In this document: one piece after another, positions 16,988 to 26,952 of the stretch
Layout of the letters: every line of letters starts with the position of its first letter
How positions within the stretch are numbered: position 1 is the first letter of the stretch
Assembly: GCF_013297935.1 (NCBI RefSeq)
Contig: NZ_JAAFIX010000012.1
Location: forward strand, 1 to 64,000
Direction of reading: 5' to 3'
Source: Rhodoferax sp.
GTDB lineage: Bacteria; Pseudomonadota; Gammaproteobacteria; Burkholderiales; Burkholderiaceae_C
Length of the DNA: 64,000 nucleotides
Program-made: the position numbers and the translations under genes
Notes under the pieces: generated by a model
Databases searched by the model: none
Told to the model about the DNA's origin: nothing
What the model saw: only the letters and a program-made list of their open reading frames with translations

Positions 16988-17938
16988 TTGAAGCCTACCG
17001 CTGTCAGCGCTGACGCCCTCTTTGAAGAATTCCGCGGGCATTTGCGCTGGGAGTGGGTCGCAGGTTTGGGGGCCTCGGAGCGGCGTTTTGATGAAGTGGC
17101 CATCAAGGCTGCGCGCTCTGGCGCGGACTTGGTGGGCTACCTGAACTACATCCATCCCTACCGCGTGCAGATTCTGGGCGAGCGGGAAATCACTTACATC
17201 ACGAACGCGACCCCCGAGGACTGCGCTCGTCGTATCTCACGCATTGTGACCCTGGAGCCGCCTGTCTTGGTGCTGGCCGACGGGCAGGTCGCACCGCAAG
17301 CGCTGCTCGCTATGTGTGAGCGGGCACAGATCCCCATGTTCGCGACCAAAGAGTCGTCCGCATTTGTGATCGATGTACTGCGGGCCTATCTGTCAAAGCA
17401 CTTTGCCGACCGCATGTCCATGCACGGGGTGTTCATGGATATTCTGGGCTTGGGCGTGTTGATTACCGGTGAATCCGGCCTGGGCAAGAGCGAGCTAGGG
17501 CTGGAGTTGATCTCGCGGGGCAACGGCTTGGTCGCTGACGACGCCGTGGATTTGTTCCGGATCAACCAGACGACCATCGAAGGGCGGTGCCCCGAGCTCT
17601 TGCAAAATCTGCTGGAGGTGCGGGGCATCGGTTTGCTCGATATCCGTGGCATCTTCGGGGAGACGGCAGTCCGCCGCAAGATGCGGCTCAAGCTCATTGT
17701 GCACCTGGTGCGTCGCGAAACGTTGGAGCGCGATTACGAACGGATTCCCTACGAGCCACTCACCCAGGATGTGCTGGGGATTCCGGTGCGCAAGGTGGTC
17801 ATTCAAGTGGTGGCGGGGCGCAACATCGCGGTGCTGGTGGAGGCGGCGGTGCGCAACACTATCTTGCAGTTGCGGGGCATCGACACCTATCAGGAGTTTG
17901 TGGAGCGCCACCGCAAAGCCATGGCGCAGGGCTACTAG
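16988..17938 (+). CDS. hprK: HPr kinase/phosphorylase
   Basis: A 316-residue bifunctional enzyme that phosphorylates HPr-like proteins on a serine and reverses this with phosphate. The C-terminal catalytic domain has Walker A GESGLGKS (~161-168), VADDAVDLF and the HprK signature [12 protein letters not shown]. The N-terminal domain is the MurF-like half. The start is TTG ([14 protein letters not shown]). In betaproteobacteria hprK clusters with ptsN and usually rpoN. It overlaps the convergent fur gene by 4 bp at the stop. Confidence 0.94.
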   Translation: MKPTAVSADALFEEFRGHLRWEWVAGLGASERRFDEVAIKAARSGADLVGYLNYIHPYRVQILGEREITYITNATPEDCARRISRIVTLEPPVLVLADGQVAPQALLAMCERAQIPMFATKESSAFVIDVLRAYLSKHFADRMSMHGVFMDILGLGVLITGESGLGKSELGLELISRGNGLVADDAVDLFRINQTTIEGRCPELLQNLLEVRGIGLLDIRGIFGETAVRRKMRLKLIVHLVRRETLERDYERIPYEPLTQDVLGIPVRKVVIQVVAGRNIAVLVEAAVRNTILQLRGIDTYQEFVERHRKAMAQGY

Positions 17939-18369
17939 TTCTCGGAATTCCGGTGCGGGCAGTCGCCCTTGGTGCAGTGGGCGTACAGGCTCAGTGCGTG
18001 ATCTGCAATTGCAAAACCCTTGGATTTAGCGACTGCTTGCTGGCGCTTTTCAATCTCCGCGTCGTAAAACTCCTCTACGCGTCCGCAATCCAGGCACACC
18101 AAATGGTCGTGGTGCTGGCCCTCGTTGAGTTCGTAGACCGCTTTGCCGCTTTCAAAATGGCTGCGGCTCAGAATGCTGGCTTGTTCAAACTGCGTCAACA
18201 CACGATAGACCGTAGCCAAGCCCACATCCGAGCGCTCTTGCAACAAGACCCGGAACACGTCTTCGGCAGTCATGTGGCGCTGGGTGCCGCGCTGGAAGAC
18301 TTCCAGAATTTTCAGGCGCGGAACGGTGGCTTTCAGCCCGGTGTTTTTTAGTTCGTCAATATTGTTCAT
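17935..18369 (-). CDS. fur: Ferric uptake regulator Fur
   Basis: A 144-residue iron-responsive repressor. Winged-helix DNA-binding domain at ~1-82 ([30 protein letters not shown]), then the dimerisation and metal domain with HHDH (87-90), CxxC (92-95) and the C-terminal pair C132/C137 for structural zinc. The ATG at 18369 ([13 protein letters not shown]) has AGGA about 9 nt upstream and gives family length. An ATG at 18414 would add 15 unusual residues. Divergent from bamE, as is common in Burkholderiales. Confidence 0.95.
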   Translation of the reverse strand: MNNIDELKNTGLKATVPRLKILEVFQRGTQRHMTAEDVFRVLLQERSDVGLATVYRVLTQFEQASILSRSHFESGKAVYELNEGQHHDHLVCLDCGRVEEFYDAEIEKRQQAVAKSKGFAIADHALSLYAHCTKGDCPHRNSEN

Positions 18370-18452
18370 CAGCACATTCCTGGCATGGTCATCGGACGGG
18401 CCAACAGGGGTCAACCGCTACAATGCCGCGATCATATCGTTCTTCAAATTTC

Positions 18453-19007
18453 ATGCCCTTCATTTCCTCCCGTAGTCTCCGGATTGCTGTCGTTGCGGTG
18501 TCTTTGGCCATGTTGGGCGCATGCGGCTCGGTCCGCTCCACCGGTGACAAAGCGGTGGGCGTGTTGACGCCATACAAAATAGATATCGTTCAAGGCAATG
18601 TGGTGACCCGTGAGCAACTGGCGGTGTTGCGCGTGGGCATGCCCCGCGCTATCGCCCAAGACGTGTTGGGCACTCCCTTGCTGACCAGTGTGTTTCATGC
18701 TGACCGTTGGGACTATGTATTTACCCTCAAGCGCCAGGGCAGCGAACCGCAAGCCCGCAAGGTGACCGTGTTTTTTGCAGGCGACACCATCAGCCGTATT
18801 GAAGCGGACGAGTTGCCCAGCGAGACGGAGTTCGTCTCTACCTTGCGCGGCAAAGTTGCAACGGGCCCTATCCCTCCTTTGACTGCTTCTGAAGAGTCAC
18901 TGAAAAAATTCCCGGCTCCAAAGCGGGACAGCGGCGCTGCCGCAACCAGTCCTTCCACCGGAGCCACTGGAACCGCCTATCCACCGTTGGAACCCAGCGG
19001 ACTTTGA
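18453..19007 (+). CDS. bamE: Outer membrane protein assembly factor BamE
   Basis: A 184-residue lipoprotein of the BAM complex, which folds beta-barrels into the outer membrane. The signal peptide ends in lipobox LGAC (MLGACGS). The SmpA/OmlA core holds QGNVVTREQLAVLRVGMPRA, LGTPLLTSVFHADRWDYVF and DTISRIEADELP. A Pro/Ser/Thr-rich tail of ~50 residues extends beyond the usual domain. The ATG at 18453 is preferred; an ATG at 18423 adds ten residues. Divergent from fur, upstream of dapB. Confidence 0.92.
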   Translation: MPFISSRSLRIAVVAVSLAMLGACGSVRSTGDKAVGVLTPYKIDIVQGNVVTREQLAVLRVGMPRAIAQDVLGTPLLTSVFHADRWDYVFTLKRQGSEPQARKVTVFFAGDTISRIEADELPSETEFVSTLRGKVATGPIPPLTASEESLKKFPAPKRDSGAAATSPSTGATGTAYPPLEPSGL

Positions 19008-19034
19008 TCCCCCTTTCTGAGAAGTAGTCACACT

Positions 19035-19838
19035 ATGACGCACACCATCGCCATTGCCGGCGCCTCCGGCCGCATGGGCCAAATGTTGATAGAAGCAGTC
19101 CGCGCGGCGGACGACTGCACGCTTGCGGGTGCTCTGGATATCGCCGGCAGCCCGGCGCTGGGTCTGGATGCCGGTGCGTTCTCGGGCAAAGCCGCGGGCG
19201 TGTTGATTACGTCGGATCTGCATGAAGGCTTGAAGCACAGCAAGGCGCTGATTGACTTCACCCGGCCTGAAGGCACACTGGCACACCTGCAGGTGTGCCG
19301 CGAATTGGGTGTTGCAGCAGTCATCGGGACCACCGGGTTTACCGACGAGCAAAAGGCCGAAATCGCCGAGATCGCCAAGTCCATTCCCATCATGATGGCG
19401 CCCAATATGAGCGTCGGGGTCAATGTGACGTTGAAGCTGTTGGAGATGGCGGCCAAGGCACTCTCTACAGGCTACGACATTGAAATTGTGGAAGCCCACC
19501 ACCGCCACAAGGTGGATGCTCCCTCCGGCACCGCGCTCAAGATGGGCGAAGTCATCGCCGACGCCCTCGGTCGTGATTTGAAGGGGTGCGCTGTGTACGA
19601 GCGCTATGGCGTGACCGGGGAGCGCGATCCGTCCAGCATCGGGTTTGCCACCATCCGCGGTGGCGACATCGTGGGTGACCACACGGTCTTGTTTGCCGGC
19701 ACCGGCGAGCGGATTGAAATCACCCACAAATCGTCCAGCCGCGCCACCTATGCGCAAGGCAGTTTGCGTGCGGTGCGCTACCTCGCAGGGCGCGCCCCCG
19801 GCCTGTACGACATGTTTGATGTGCTCAATTTGAAATGA
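19035..19838 (+). CDS. dapB: 4-hydroxy-tetrahydrodipicolinate reductase
   Basis: A 267-residue NAD(P)H-dependent enzyme of the diaminopimelate/lysine pathway. The Rossmann motif [14 protein letters not shown] is at the N-terminus, and the substrate motif [20 protein letters not shown] at ~155 holds the catalytic His/Lys. Length is typical. Its stop overlaps the exbB start (ATGA), so it is coupled to the proton-channel pair downstream. Confidence 0.96.
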   Translation: MTHTIAIAGASGRMGQMLIEAVRAADDCTLAGALDIAGSPALGLDAGAFSGKAAGVLITSDLHEGLKHSKALIDFTRPEGTLAHLQVCRELGVAAVIGTTGFTDEQKAEIAEIAKSIPIMMAPNMSVGVNVTLKLLEMAAKALSTGYDIEIVEAHHRHKVDAPSGTALKMGEVIADALGRDLKGCAVYERYGVTGERDPSSIGFATIRGGDIVGDHTVLFAGTGERIEITHKSSSRATYAQGSLRAVRYLAGRAPGLYDMFDVLNLK

Positions 19839-20485
19839 ACCCCTGGCAAACCATCTTCCAGGGTGATGCCGTGCACACCAGCGTAGCGCTGGTGCTTCTG
19901 GGCATGTCCGTGGCAGCATGGTTTGTGATTTTTTGGAAGGGCTGGCTGTTGCGCAGAGCCCTGTCGGATGTGGCTCGCGGCACAGCCGCCTTTTGGCAGT
20001 CGCCGGATATGCCTGCCGCTGTAGCTGCGTTGCCGGCGTTTGACCGCGAAGGTCTGGTGTTGCCGTTGGTGCAGGCCGCGAATCTGCAACAGCCGGGTAC
20101 CTTGGCAGGTGCCGGCGACCGCGGTCAGCAACTCACCCGGGTGCTGCGCAATGCACTGCATGCTGTGCTGCTGCGCTTGCAGGCTGGGCAAGTGCTGCTG
20201 GCAACAGTAGGTTCCACCTCCCCTTTTGTCGGCTTGTTGGGCACTGTGTGGGGCATTTATCACGCGCTCGTGGGTATTACCGGTGGCGGGCAAGTCAGTA
20301 TTGATGCGATTGCAGGCCCGGTGGGCGAAGCGCTGATCATGACAGCGGCCGGCTTGGCGGTAGCGATTCCTGCCGTGTTGGCCTACAACATTTTCGGCCG
20401 CTTGATCGGTCGCATCGAAGCCGACCTGGAAGGCTTTGCGCTCGATCTGCGGGAGCTGGTTCTCGCGCGCGACGCCGAGGGTTGA
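19835..20485 (+). CDS. exbB: ExbB/TolQ/MotA-family proton channel protein
   Basis: A 216-residue inner-membrane protein with one N-terminal helix (~15-37) and two C-terminal helices in the conserved MotA/TolQ/ExbB block ([39 protein letters not shown]). With its ExbD partner it uses proton flow to energise TonB-dependent outer-membrane uptake. TolQ is an alternative, but no tol-pal genes are here. Overlaps dapB by 4 bp. No tonB is in the window. Confidence 0.88.
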   Translation: MNPWQTIFQGDAVHTSVALVLLGMSVAAWFVIFWKGWLLRRALSDVARGTAAFWQSPDMPAAVAALPAFDREGLVLPLVQAANLQQPGTLAGAGDRGQQLTRVLRNALHAVLLRLQAGQVLLATVGSTSPFVGLLGTVWGIYHALVGITGGGQVSIDAIAGPVGEALIMTAAGLAVAIPAVLAYNIFGRLIGRIEADLEGFALDLRELVLARDAEG

Positions 20486-20487
20486 CC

Positions 20488-20916
20488 ATGGCGTTCGGCC
20501 GCCTTGAGCGCTCCAGCAGTCCGCAACCCATGAGCGAGATCAACATGACGCCGCTGATCGATGTCATGTTGGTGCTCCTGGTGATCTTCATCATCACAGC
20601 CCCCTTGATGGTCAACGCGGTCAAAGTGGCGCTGCCGCAAGCCGAAGGTGCACAGGCGCTCAATGCGCCCCAATCGTTGGCAGTCACCCTGGATGCCGAC
20701 GGCAAGGTGTACCTGAACGACCAGCTCTTGGAAAAACCTGCCGTGGCGAACGCATTTCAAGAAGCCGCCAAACGCAACCCTGATACGGAAGTCCAGTTGC
20801 GCGCAGACGCCACCGTGCCCTACGGCAAGGTGGTCGAACTGATGGGCTGGGCCCAGAAAGCCGGCCTGAGCAAGATCGGATTCGTGGCAGAACCCGGGGC
20901 GCCGACTCAGCCCTGA
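20488..20916 (+). CDS. exbD: ExbD/TolR-family biopolymer transport protein
   Basis: A 142-residue partner of ExbB. A short cytoplasmic N-terminus with SEINMTPLIDVMLVLLVIF holds the channel aspartate at the start of the single helix. The periplasmic domain (~45-142) has VTLDADGKVYLND and LRADATVPYGKVVELMGWAQ. The ATG at 20488 was chosen; the in-frame TTG two codons earlier overlaps the exbB stop. leuS starts 74 bp later. Confidence 0.9.
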   Translation: MAFGRLERSSSPQPMSEINMTPLIDVMLVLLVIFIITAPLMVNAVKVALPQAEGAQALNAPQSLAVTLDADGKVYLNDQLLEKPAVANAFQEAAKRNPDTEVQLRADATVPYGKVVELMGWAQKAGLSKIGFVAEPGAPTQP

Positions 20917-20990
20917 AATGCGCGCGCAGTGCAGCGCCTAAAATCGCACCAAGCCTTTCTATCCGGTAGCGCTATTGCTATCCACTCCCC

Positions 20991-23759
20991 ATGCAAGACA
21001 AATACCAGCACCTCGACGTAGAAAAATCCGCGCAAGCCCATTGGGCGCAGCCTTTGTGGAACGGTGACACCGCCTACCGGGTCACCGAAAACACCGTGGG
21101 CGTGGACGGCAAGCCTAAGAAAAAGTTTTACGCCTGCTCGATGTTGCCCTACCCCAGCGGCAAGCTGCACATGGGCCACGTGCGCAACTACACCATCAAC
21201 GACATGCTGGCGCGCTACCTGCGCATGAACGGCCACAACGTGCTCATGCCCATGGGTTGGGACGCGTTTGGTCTGCCCGCCGAGAACGCCGCGCTCAAAA
21301 ACAAGGTGCCACCCGCCCAGTGGACCTTTGACAACATCGCCTACATGAAGGGCCAGATGCAGGCCATGGGCCTGGCCATCGACTGGAGCCGCGAAGTCGC
21401 CACTTGTGACCCACAGTACTACAAGTGGAATCAATGGCTGTTCCTGAAGATGCTCGAAAAAGGCATCGCCTACCGCAAGACCCAGGTGGTGAACTGGGAC
21501 CCGGTGGACCAGACTGTGTTGGCCAACGAGCAGGTGATTGACGGCAAAGGCTGGCGCACCGGTGCGGTGGTCGAGAAGCGCGAGATCCCCGGCTATTACC
21601 TCAAGATCACGGACTACGCGCAAGAGCTGCTGGACCATGTGCAGATGGGTAACGACAAGGCCACGCTGACCGGCTGGCCCGACCGCGTGCGCCTGATGCA
21701 GGAAAACTGGATCGGTAAAAGCGAGGGCGTACGCTTTGCGTTCACCCACGACATCAAGGATTCGACCGGCGCATTGATTGGCGACGGCCGCATGTACGTG
21801 TTCACCACCCGTGCCGACACGGTGATGGGTGTGACCTTCTGCGCCGTGGCGCCCGAACACCCCTTGGCGCTGCACGCTGCGGCGGGCAATGCCAGCCTGG
21901 CCGCGTTTCTGGAGGAGTGCAAGTCAGGCGGCACCACCGAAGCCGAACTGGCCACACAGGAGAAAAAAGGCCAGCCTACCGGCCTGTTTGTGACGCACCC
22001 GCTGACGGGCGCCCAAGTCGCCGTCTGGGCTGGCAACTATGTGCTCATGGGCTATGGCGATGGCGCCGTGATGGGCGTGCCCGCGCACGACGAACGCGAC
22101 TTCGCGTTTGCCAAGAAGTACGGCATCGAGATCAAACAAGTGGTGGTCGTAGACGGAGAAACTTTCTCGCTCGAAGCCTGGGCGGATTGGTACGGCGACA
22201 AGCAGCGCGCTGTAGCCGTGAACTCCGGCCAATACGACGGCTTGGCCTACAAGGCCGCCGTGGATGCGGTGGCTGCAGACCTGGTCGCCAAAGGCCTGGG
22301 CGAGAAGAAAACCACGTGGCGCCTGCGCGACTGGGGTGTGAGCCGCCAGCGCTACTGGGGCACACCCATCCCGATCATCCATTGCGAAGAACACGGCGCG
22401 GTGCCCGTGCCTGAAAAAGACCTGCCAGTGGTGTTGCCGATGGATTGCATTCCCGACGGCTCGGGCAACCCGCTGCACAAGCATGAAGGTTTTCACGCCG
22501 GTGTGGTCTGCCCCGTGTGCGGCAAGGCCGCGCGCCGCGAGACCGACACCATGGATACCTTTGTGGACTCGTCCTGGTATTTCATGCGCTATTGCGACCC
22601 TAAGAACGCGGAGGCGATGGTGGCTGGCGGCACGGACTACTGGATGCGCGATCAAGTGGCCGCCACCGGTGGCAGCGGCATGGACCAGTACATCGGCGGT
22701 ATCGAACACGCCATCCTGCACCTGCTTTACGCCCGCTTCTGGACCAAGGTGATGCGTGATCTGGGCCTGGTGAAGGTGGACGAGCCCTTCACCAAGCTGC
22801 TCACGCAGGGTATGGTGCTCAACCACATTTACTCCCGCAAAACCGCCAAGGGCGGCAAAGAGTATTTTTGGCCGCACGATGTGGAGCATGTGCAGGACGA
22901 GGCGGGCAAGGTGGTGGGTGCCAAGCTCATCAACCCGGTCGACAGCGCCGACGGCATGCTGCCCGTAGGCACGGCCATCGACTACGAGGGCGTGGGCACC
23001 ATGTCCAAGTCCAAGAACAACGGCGTGGACCCGCAGGAGCTCATCGCGAAATACGGCGCAGACACGGCCCGTATCTACACCATGTTCACCTCGCCCCCCG
23101 AGGCCACGCTGGAGTGGAACGACTCGGCGGTGGAAGGCAGCTACCGCTTTTTGCGCCGCGTCTGGAACTTTGGCTACAAGCTGTCTGCTATGGATTCTGT
23201 AGCTGCTCGCGCAAGCGTGGCGGGGGCTAAGAGCCTTAATGACGTGGAATTCGGCAAAGAAGCCAAGGCGCTGCGCTTGGAGATGCACACCGTGCTGAAA
23301 CAGGTGGACTTTGACTACCAGCGCATGCAATACAACACCGTGGTGTCCGGCACCATGAAGATGATCAACGCGCTGGAAGGCTTCAAGGCGCTGGACAGTG
23401 CCGGTGCTCAGGTGGCGCTGATCGAAGGCTTCGGCATCCTGCTGCGCTGCCTGTACCCGGCCACGCCGCACTTGTCGCACGCACTGTGGTCTGAGCTGGG
23501 CTATGCCTCCGCGCTGGGCGACCTGTTGGATGCGCCCTGGCCGCAAGTGGACGCAGCCGCTTTGGTGCAGGACGAGATCGAGCTGGTGCTGCAAATCAAC
23601 GGCAAGCTGCGCGGCGCGGTGCGCGTGCCGGCCGGTGCGAGCAAAGAGGCCATCGAGGCGGCCGCGCTGGCCAGCGAGGTGTTCTTGAGCCACGCGGCAG
23701 GTGCGGCGGCCAAGAAGGTCATCGTGGTGCCCGGTCGCTTGGTCAACATCGTCGTCTGA
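20991..23759 (+). CDS. leuS: Leucyl-tRNA synthetase, with an in-frame palindromic element
   Basis: A 922-residue class Ia synthetase that charges tRNA-Leu. HIGH motif variant HMGH ([13 protein letters not shown]), CP1 editing domain (GVPAHDERD), zinc-type cysteines in [17 protein letters not shown] variant MSKS ([13 protein letters not shown]), then the anticodon-binding domain. Residues ~733-750, in the variable linker before the anticodon helices, are encoded by a copy of the dispersed palindromic element. The linker looks about eight residues longer than in E. coli LeuRS, from memory. lptE follows after 5 bp. Confidence 0.97.
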   Translation: MQDKYQHLDVEKSAQAHWAQPLWNGDTAYRVTENTVGVDGKPKKKFYACSMLPYPSGKLHMGHVRNYTINDMLARYLRMNGHNVLMPMGWDAFGLPAENAALKNKVPPAQWTFDNIAYMKGQMQAMGLAIDWSREVATCDPQYYKWNQWLFLKMLEKGIAYRKTQVVNWDPVDQTVLANEQVIDGKGWRTGAVVEKREIPGYYLKITDYAQELLDHVQMGNDKATLTGWPDRVRLMQENWIGKSEGVRFAFTHDIKDSTGALIGDGRMYVFTTRADTVMGVTFCAVAPEHPLALHAAAGNASLAAFLEECKSGGTTEAELATQEKKGQPTGLFVTHPLTGAQVAVWAGNYVLMGYGDGAVMGVPAHDERDFAFAKKYGIEIKQVVVVDGETFSLEAWADWYGDKQRAVAVNSGQYDGLAYKAAVDAVAADLVAKGLGEKKTTWRLRDWGVSRQRYWGTPIPIIHCEEHGAVPVPEKDLPVVLPMDCIPDGSGNPLHKHEGFHAGVVCPVCGKAARRETDTMDTFVDSSWYFMRYCDPKNAEAMVAGGTDYWMRDQVAATGGSGMDQYIGGIEHAILHLLYARFWTKVMRDLGLVKVDEPFTKLLTQGMVLNHIYSRKTAKGGKEYFWPHDVEHVQDEAGKVVGAKLINPVDSADGMLPVGTAIDYEGVGTMSKSKNNGVDPQELIAKYGADTARIYTMFTSPPEATLEWNDSAVEGSYRFLRRVWNFGYKLSAMDSVAARASVAGAKSLNDVEFGKEAKALRLEMHTVLKQVDFDYQRMQYNTVVSGTMKMINALEGFKALDSAGAQVALIEGFGILLRCLYPATPHLSHALWSELGYASALGDLLDAPWPQVDAAALVQDEIELVLQINGKLRGAVRVPAGASKEAIEAAALASEVFLSHAAGAAAKKVIVVPGRLVNIVV
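23187..23240 (+). repeat. Dispersed palindromic element inside leuS
   Basis: It begins GCTATGGATTCTGTAGC, then TGCTCGCGCAAGCG and GGGGGCTAAGAGCC, TTAAT. The first base of the element is the first base of a codon. It is translated as A-M-D-S-V-A-A-R-A and onward to L-N, and the frame stays open on both sides. Confidence 0.82.
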
Positions 23760-23764
23760 GCGCC

Positions 23765-24265
23765 ATGCTGAGCCGCCGATCACTATGCGCACTGCCCTTG
23801 GCTGCTCTGCTGGGAGCCTGCGGCTTTAAGCTGCGTGGCAAGCAAACCTACGCCTTTGAAACGATTGCCGTCACCCCTGAAAAGGGGGCGGCAGTGGCAG
23901 CGGAGCTCAGTCGCTACTTGGGCGACATGGTGCGGCCGGTGGCGCCGCCTGCGGGTGGAGTGCCCCCTGAGGTGATCGTCGATATCTTGGGCGAGACGCG
24001 TGAAAAGGTCATCGTGGCCCTGAACGCGTCCGGCCAGGTGCGTGAATACCAGCTGCGCATCAAAGTGCGCTTTCGCATGCGCAGCGCCCAGGGTCGCGAC
24101 CTGATCGAGCCGACAGACATCCTGCAAGAGCGCGACATCAGCTTCAACGAATCTGCGGTGCTGGCCAAAGAGGCCGAAGAGGTGCTGCTCTACCGCGACA
24201 TGCAGTCCGACATCGTGCAGCAACTGCTGCGCCGGATTGCGGCTGTGAAAACCCTGGAGCCCTGA
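23765..24265 (+). CDS. lptE: LPS-assembly lipoprotein LptE
   Basis: A 166-residue outer-membrane lipoprotein that plugs LptD and helps insert lipopolysaccharide. The twin-arginine-like but Sec-type signal MLSRRSLCALPLAALLGAC ends in lipobox LGAC. The next residues GFKLRGKQTYAFETIAV are the LptE hallmark. The rest is a two-layer alpha/beta fold with LQERDISFNESAVLAKEAEE near the C-terminus. It follows leuS by 5 bp. Its usual neighbour holA is displaced by three genes here. Confidence 0.94.
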   Translation: MLSRRSLCALPLAALLGACGFKLRGKQTYAFETIAVTPEKGAAVAAELSRYLGDMVRPVAPPAGGVPPEVIVDILGETREKVIVALNASGQVREYQLRIKVRFRMRSAQGRDLIEPTDILQERDISFNESAVLAKEAEEVLLYRDMQSDIVQQLLRRIAAVKTLEP

Positions 24266-24267
24266 GC

Positions 24268-24747
24268 ATGGCGCTGGACCGGGTGGACCAGACCTTGCTG
24301 GAGTTGCTCCAGAAAGACGGGCGCATGAGTGCGCAAGCCCTGTCTGAGGTGGTCAACCTGTCTGCGCGCGCCACGCTCAACCGCATTCACAAGCTCGAGG
24401 ACGAGGGGCATATCGAAGGCTACCGTGCCTTGCTGGCCCGCCAGTCCATCGGTGAGCATGTGTCGGTGTTTGCCGAAATCGCCCTCAAAGACCAGCGCCA
24501 GGCCACGGTGCAGCGTTTTGAGCAGGCCATGGTCGCCTGCCCGGAGGTGATTGCCTGCTACCTGGTCAGCGGCCGCTACGACTACCTGGTCCGCCTGGCC
24601 TGCCGCGATCTGAACCACTACCGCGAACTCACCAACACCTGGATTGACGATGTCGGCCTCGGCGTAGACAAAGTCGTCACCAGCACCGAGCTGCAAACGG
24701 TGAAAGAGTTCGCCGGTTTCCCGCTGATGGTGCGGACAACCCGGTAA
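24268..24747 (+). CDS. Lrp/AsnC-family transcriptional regulator
   Basis: A 159-residue feast/famine regulator. Winged HTH at ~1-60 (LDRVDQTLLELLQKDGRMSA; LSARATLNRIHKLEDEGHI), then an RAM ligand-binding domain (VIACYLVSGRYDYLVRLACRD). It begins 2 bp after lptE on the same strand and precedes ornithine cyclodeaminase and arginase. The ligand is therefore probably arginine, ornithine or proline (inference). It may be expressed from the leuS-lptE transcript and act on the leader at 24748-24942. Confidence 0.9.
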   Translation: MALDRVDQTLLELLQKDGRMSAQALSEVVNLSARATLNRIHKLEDEGHIEGYRALLARQSIGEHVSVFAEIALKDQRQATVQRFEQAMVACPEVIACYLVSGRYDYLVRLACRDLNHYRELTNTWIDDVGLGVDKVVTSTELQTVKEFAGFPLMVRTTR

Positions 24748-24886
24748 CTATCGATTTACTCCAGTTCCGATTCGGAAGTGAATTTGTGGGCTTGCAGCGT
24801 TTTACGCGCTTTGCTGCGCTGACTTCGTCGCTTTACAGCACGATAGGCCTCCTAAACTAGGTGTAATAGCCGGAGAGGCCTTGAAT

Positions 24887-24908
24887 GCGGAATCCGCACT
24901 GGATTCGC
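24887..24908 (+). promoter_or_regulatory. Inverted repeat in the leader of the arginine catabolism genes
   Basis: GCGGAATCC, a 5-nt spacer, then GGATTCGC: an imperfect 8-9 bp inverted repeat 34 bp before the ornithine cyclodeaminase start. It could be an operator for the adjacent Lrp-type regulator or an mRNA hairpin. No promoter boxes were clear nearby. Confidence 0.35.
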
Positions 24909-24942
24909 AATTCCTCCCGGCACATTGCCCGAGGAGCAGCCC

Positions 24943-25995
24943 ATGACCCGCTATATCGACGTTCACGACATGCAAGCCCTGGTGCGCCAGCACGGCCTGG
25001 CCCCCATGATGTCGGAGATGGCCCAGACCATCCGCGAAGACTTCTCGCGCTGGGAAGACTTTGACAAATCCCCCCGCACCGCCAACCACAGCACCAACGG
25101 TGTGATCGAGCTCATGCCGGTGTCTGACAACGCGCTGTACGCGTTCAAGTATGTGAACGGCCACCCCAAAAACCCGTTGCAAGGCCTGTCCACCGTGATG
25201 GCGTTCGGCGTGCTGGCCGATGTGGCCACCGGTTACCCCGAGCTGCTCAGCGAGCTCACCATCACCACCGCCCTGCGCACGGCCGCCACTTCGGCCATGG
25301 CCGCCAAAGTGCTGGCCCGCCCTGAGAGCAGCACCATGGCCTTGATCGGCAACGGCTCGCAAAGCGAGTTCCAGGCGATTGCTTTCATGACCCAGCTCGG
25401 CATCCGCACGCTGCGCGTGTTTGATGTGGACACCCGGGCGACCGACAAGCTGGTGGCCAACCTGCGCAGCTACACCGAGTCCGGTGCCCTAACCATCGTG
25501 CGCTGTGCGTCTACCCGCGAGGCGGTGCGCGGCGCCGATATCGTGACCACGGTCACGGCCGACAAGACCAACGCGACCATCCTGAGCGCCGACATGATCG
25601 AGCCCGGCATGCACCTCAATGCGGTGGGCGGGGACTGCCCCGGCAAGACCGAGTTGGAAGCGTCCATCTTGAACCACGCCAAGGTGTTCGTGGAGTTTGA
25701 GCCGCAAACCCGGGTGGAGGGCGAGTTGCAGCAAATGCCGGCAGACTTTGTCACGCATCCGCTGTGGCAAGTGCTGGCGGGCACCGCAGCTGGCCGCGAC
25801 AGCGCGGAGCAAGTCACGCTGTTTGACTCGGTGGGCTTTGCCCTGGAGGACTTGTCGGCCCTGCGCTATGTGCACGCCCTTTCTAAGAAGCTAGGGGTGG
25901 GCAGTACCGTGCAACTGGTGCCCGACCTGGCGGACCCTAAAGACCTGTTCGCCTGCGCGACAGCAGCCCGCGCACCATTGCGCAAAGCAGCATGA
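24943..25995 (+). CDS. Ornithine cyclodeaminase
   Basis: A 350-residue NAD+-dependent enzyme of the mu-crystallin family that converts ornithine to proline and ammonia. The Rossmann segment MALIGNGSQSEFQAIAF and the family motifs ELMPVSDNALYAFKYVNGHP, TALRTAATSAMAAKVLARPES, and DIVTTVTAD, HLNAVGGDCPGKTEL are present. The ATG at 24943 follows GAGGAG by 6 nt. Arginase overlaps its stop by 4 bp, which supports ornithine as substrate over alanine or lysine. Confidence 0.92.
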   Translation: MTRYIDVHDMQALVRQHGLAPMMSEMAQTIREDFSRWEDFDKSPRTANHSTNGVIELMPVSDNALYAFKYVNGHPKNPLQGLSTVMAFGVLADVATGYPELLSELTITTALRTAATSAMAAKVLARPESSTMALIGNGSQSEFQAIAFMTQLGIRTLRVFDVDTRATDKLVANLRSYTESGALTIVRCASTREAVRGADIVTTVTADKTNATILSADMIEPGMHLNAVGGDCPGKTELEASILNHAKVFVEFEPQTRVEGELQQMPADFVTHPLWQVLAGTAAGRDSAEQVTLFDSVGFALEDLSALRYVHALSKKLGVGSTVQLVPDLADPKDLFACATAARAPLRKAA

Positions 25996-26900
25996 GCCAG
26001 CCGGTGCTACACATCGTCGGCGCAGCGGTGGGCGAGGGTGCCAGCGATGGCGGATGCAAATGGGGCGCGTCCGCCTTGAAAGACCATGGCTTGCAGCGCG
26101 CCTTGGCGGCGAGCGGTCGCACGGTCACTTGGGGCGAGACGGTGAGCGCCCAGCCCATGCTGGCCACCAGCCGCTTGGGCGCGATTGAAGCGTTTTCGGC
26201 GCAACTGGCCGGCACCGTGGCGCAGGTTCTGCAGCAGGGCCAACAGCCTTTGGTGGTAGGTGGCGATCACTCCTGTGCCGTGGGCACCTGGAGTGCCGTG
26301 GCGGAGCATTTGCGCCCCCGGGGTTCGTTGGGCTTGATTTGGATTGATGCCCACCTCGACGCCCACACCCCCGACACGTCGGACAGCCAAGCCCCCCACG
26401 GAATGCCGGTGGCCGCGTTGCTCGGGCATGGCTCTGCCGGCATGACCGATGTGTTTGGCTGGCGCCACAAGCTGCAGCCCGCGCAGCTGGTCATCATCGG
26501 TGCCCGCAGTTATGAGCCGGCCGAGCAGACGCTGCTGGCCCGCCTAGGGGTGCGCGTGATGTACATGCCCGAGGTGCTGGAGCGGGGCTTTGCCGCCTGC
26601 TTTGCAGAGGCCCGGGAGCGGGTGCAAGCCGGCACAGCGGGCTGGGGCATCAGCTTCGACCTCGATGGCCTGGACCCGCGCGACGCGCCCGGCACCGGCA
26701 CGCCGGTGGAGCAGGGCATACGCCTGGCCGATGTGCTGGAGGCTTTGGCGGGCTGCAGCCAAGACCCCCGCTTTGTGGCCATGGAGCTCACGGAATACAA
26801 CCCATTGCGCGACTTCGGAGGGCAGACCGCGCAGGCGGCAACCGCTCTGCTATGCGCTGCACTCGCGCCCGTAGACGAGGCGCTGGAACTGGCCGCCTAG
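25992..26900 (+). CDS. rocF: Arginase
   Basis: A 302-residue manganese ureohydrolase that cuts arginine to ornithine and urea. Metal motifs are GGDHSCAVGTW, DAHLDAHTPDT and SFDLDGLDP. The N-terminus (VGAAVGEGASDGGCKWGASAL) fits the arginase branch more than agmatinase. It overlaps the cyclodeaminase gene (ATGA), and together they would yield proline from arginine. The C-terminus is rich in alanine, as in its neighbours. Confidence 0.92.
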   Translation: MSQPVLHIVGAAVGEGASDGGCKWGASALKDHGLQRALAASGRTVTWGETVSAQPMLATSRLGAIEAFSAQLAGTVAQVLQQGQQPLVVGGDHSCAVGTWSAVAEHLRPRGSLGLIWIDAHLDAHTPDTSDSQAPHGMPVAALLGHGSAGMTDVFGWRHKLQPAQLVIIGARSYEPAEQTLLARLGVRVMYMPEVLERGFAACFAEARERVQAGTAGWGISFDLDGLDPRDAPGTGTPVEQGIRLADVLEALAGCSQDPRFVAMELTEYNPLRDFGGQTAQAATALLCAALAPVDEALELAA

Positions 26901-26952
26901 CGCTGAACCGGCGTCGCTGCGCGGCACTGGGGCCAAGTAAACTCGGCAGCCT

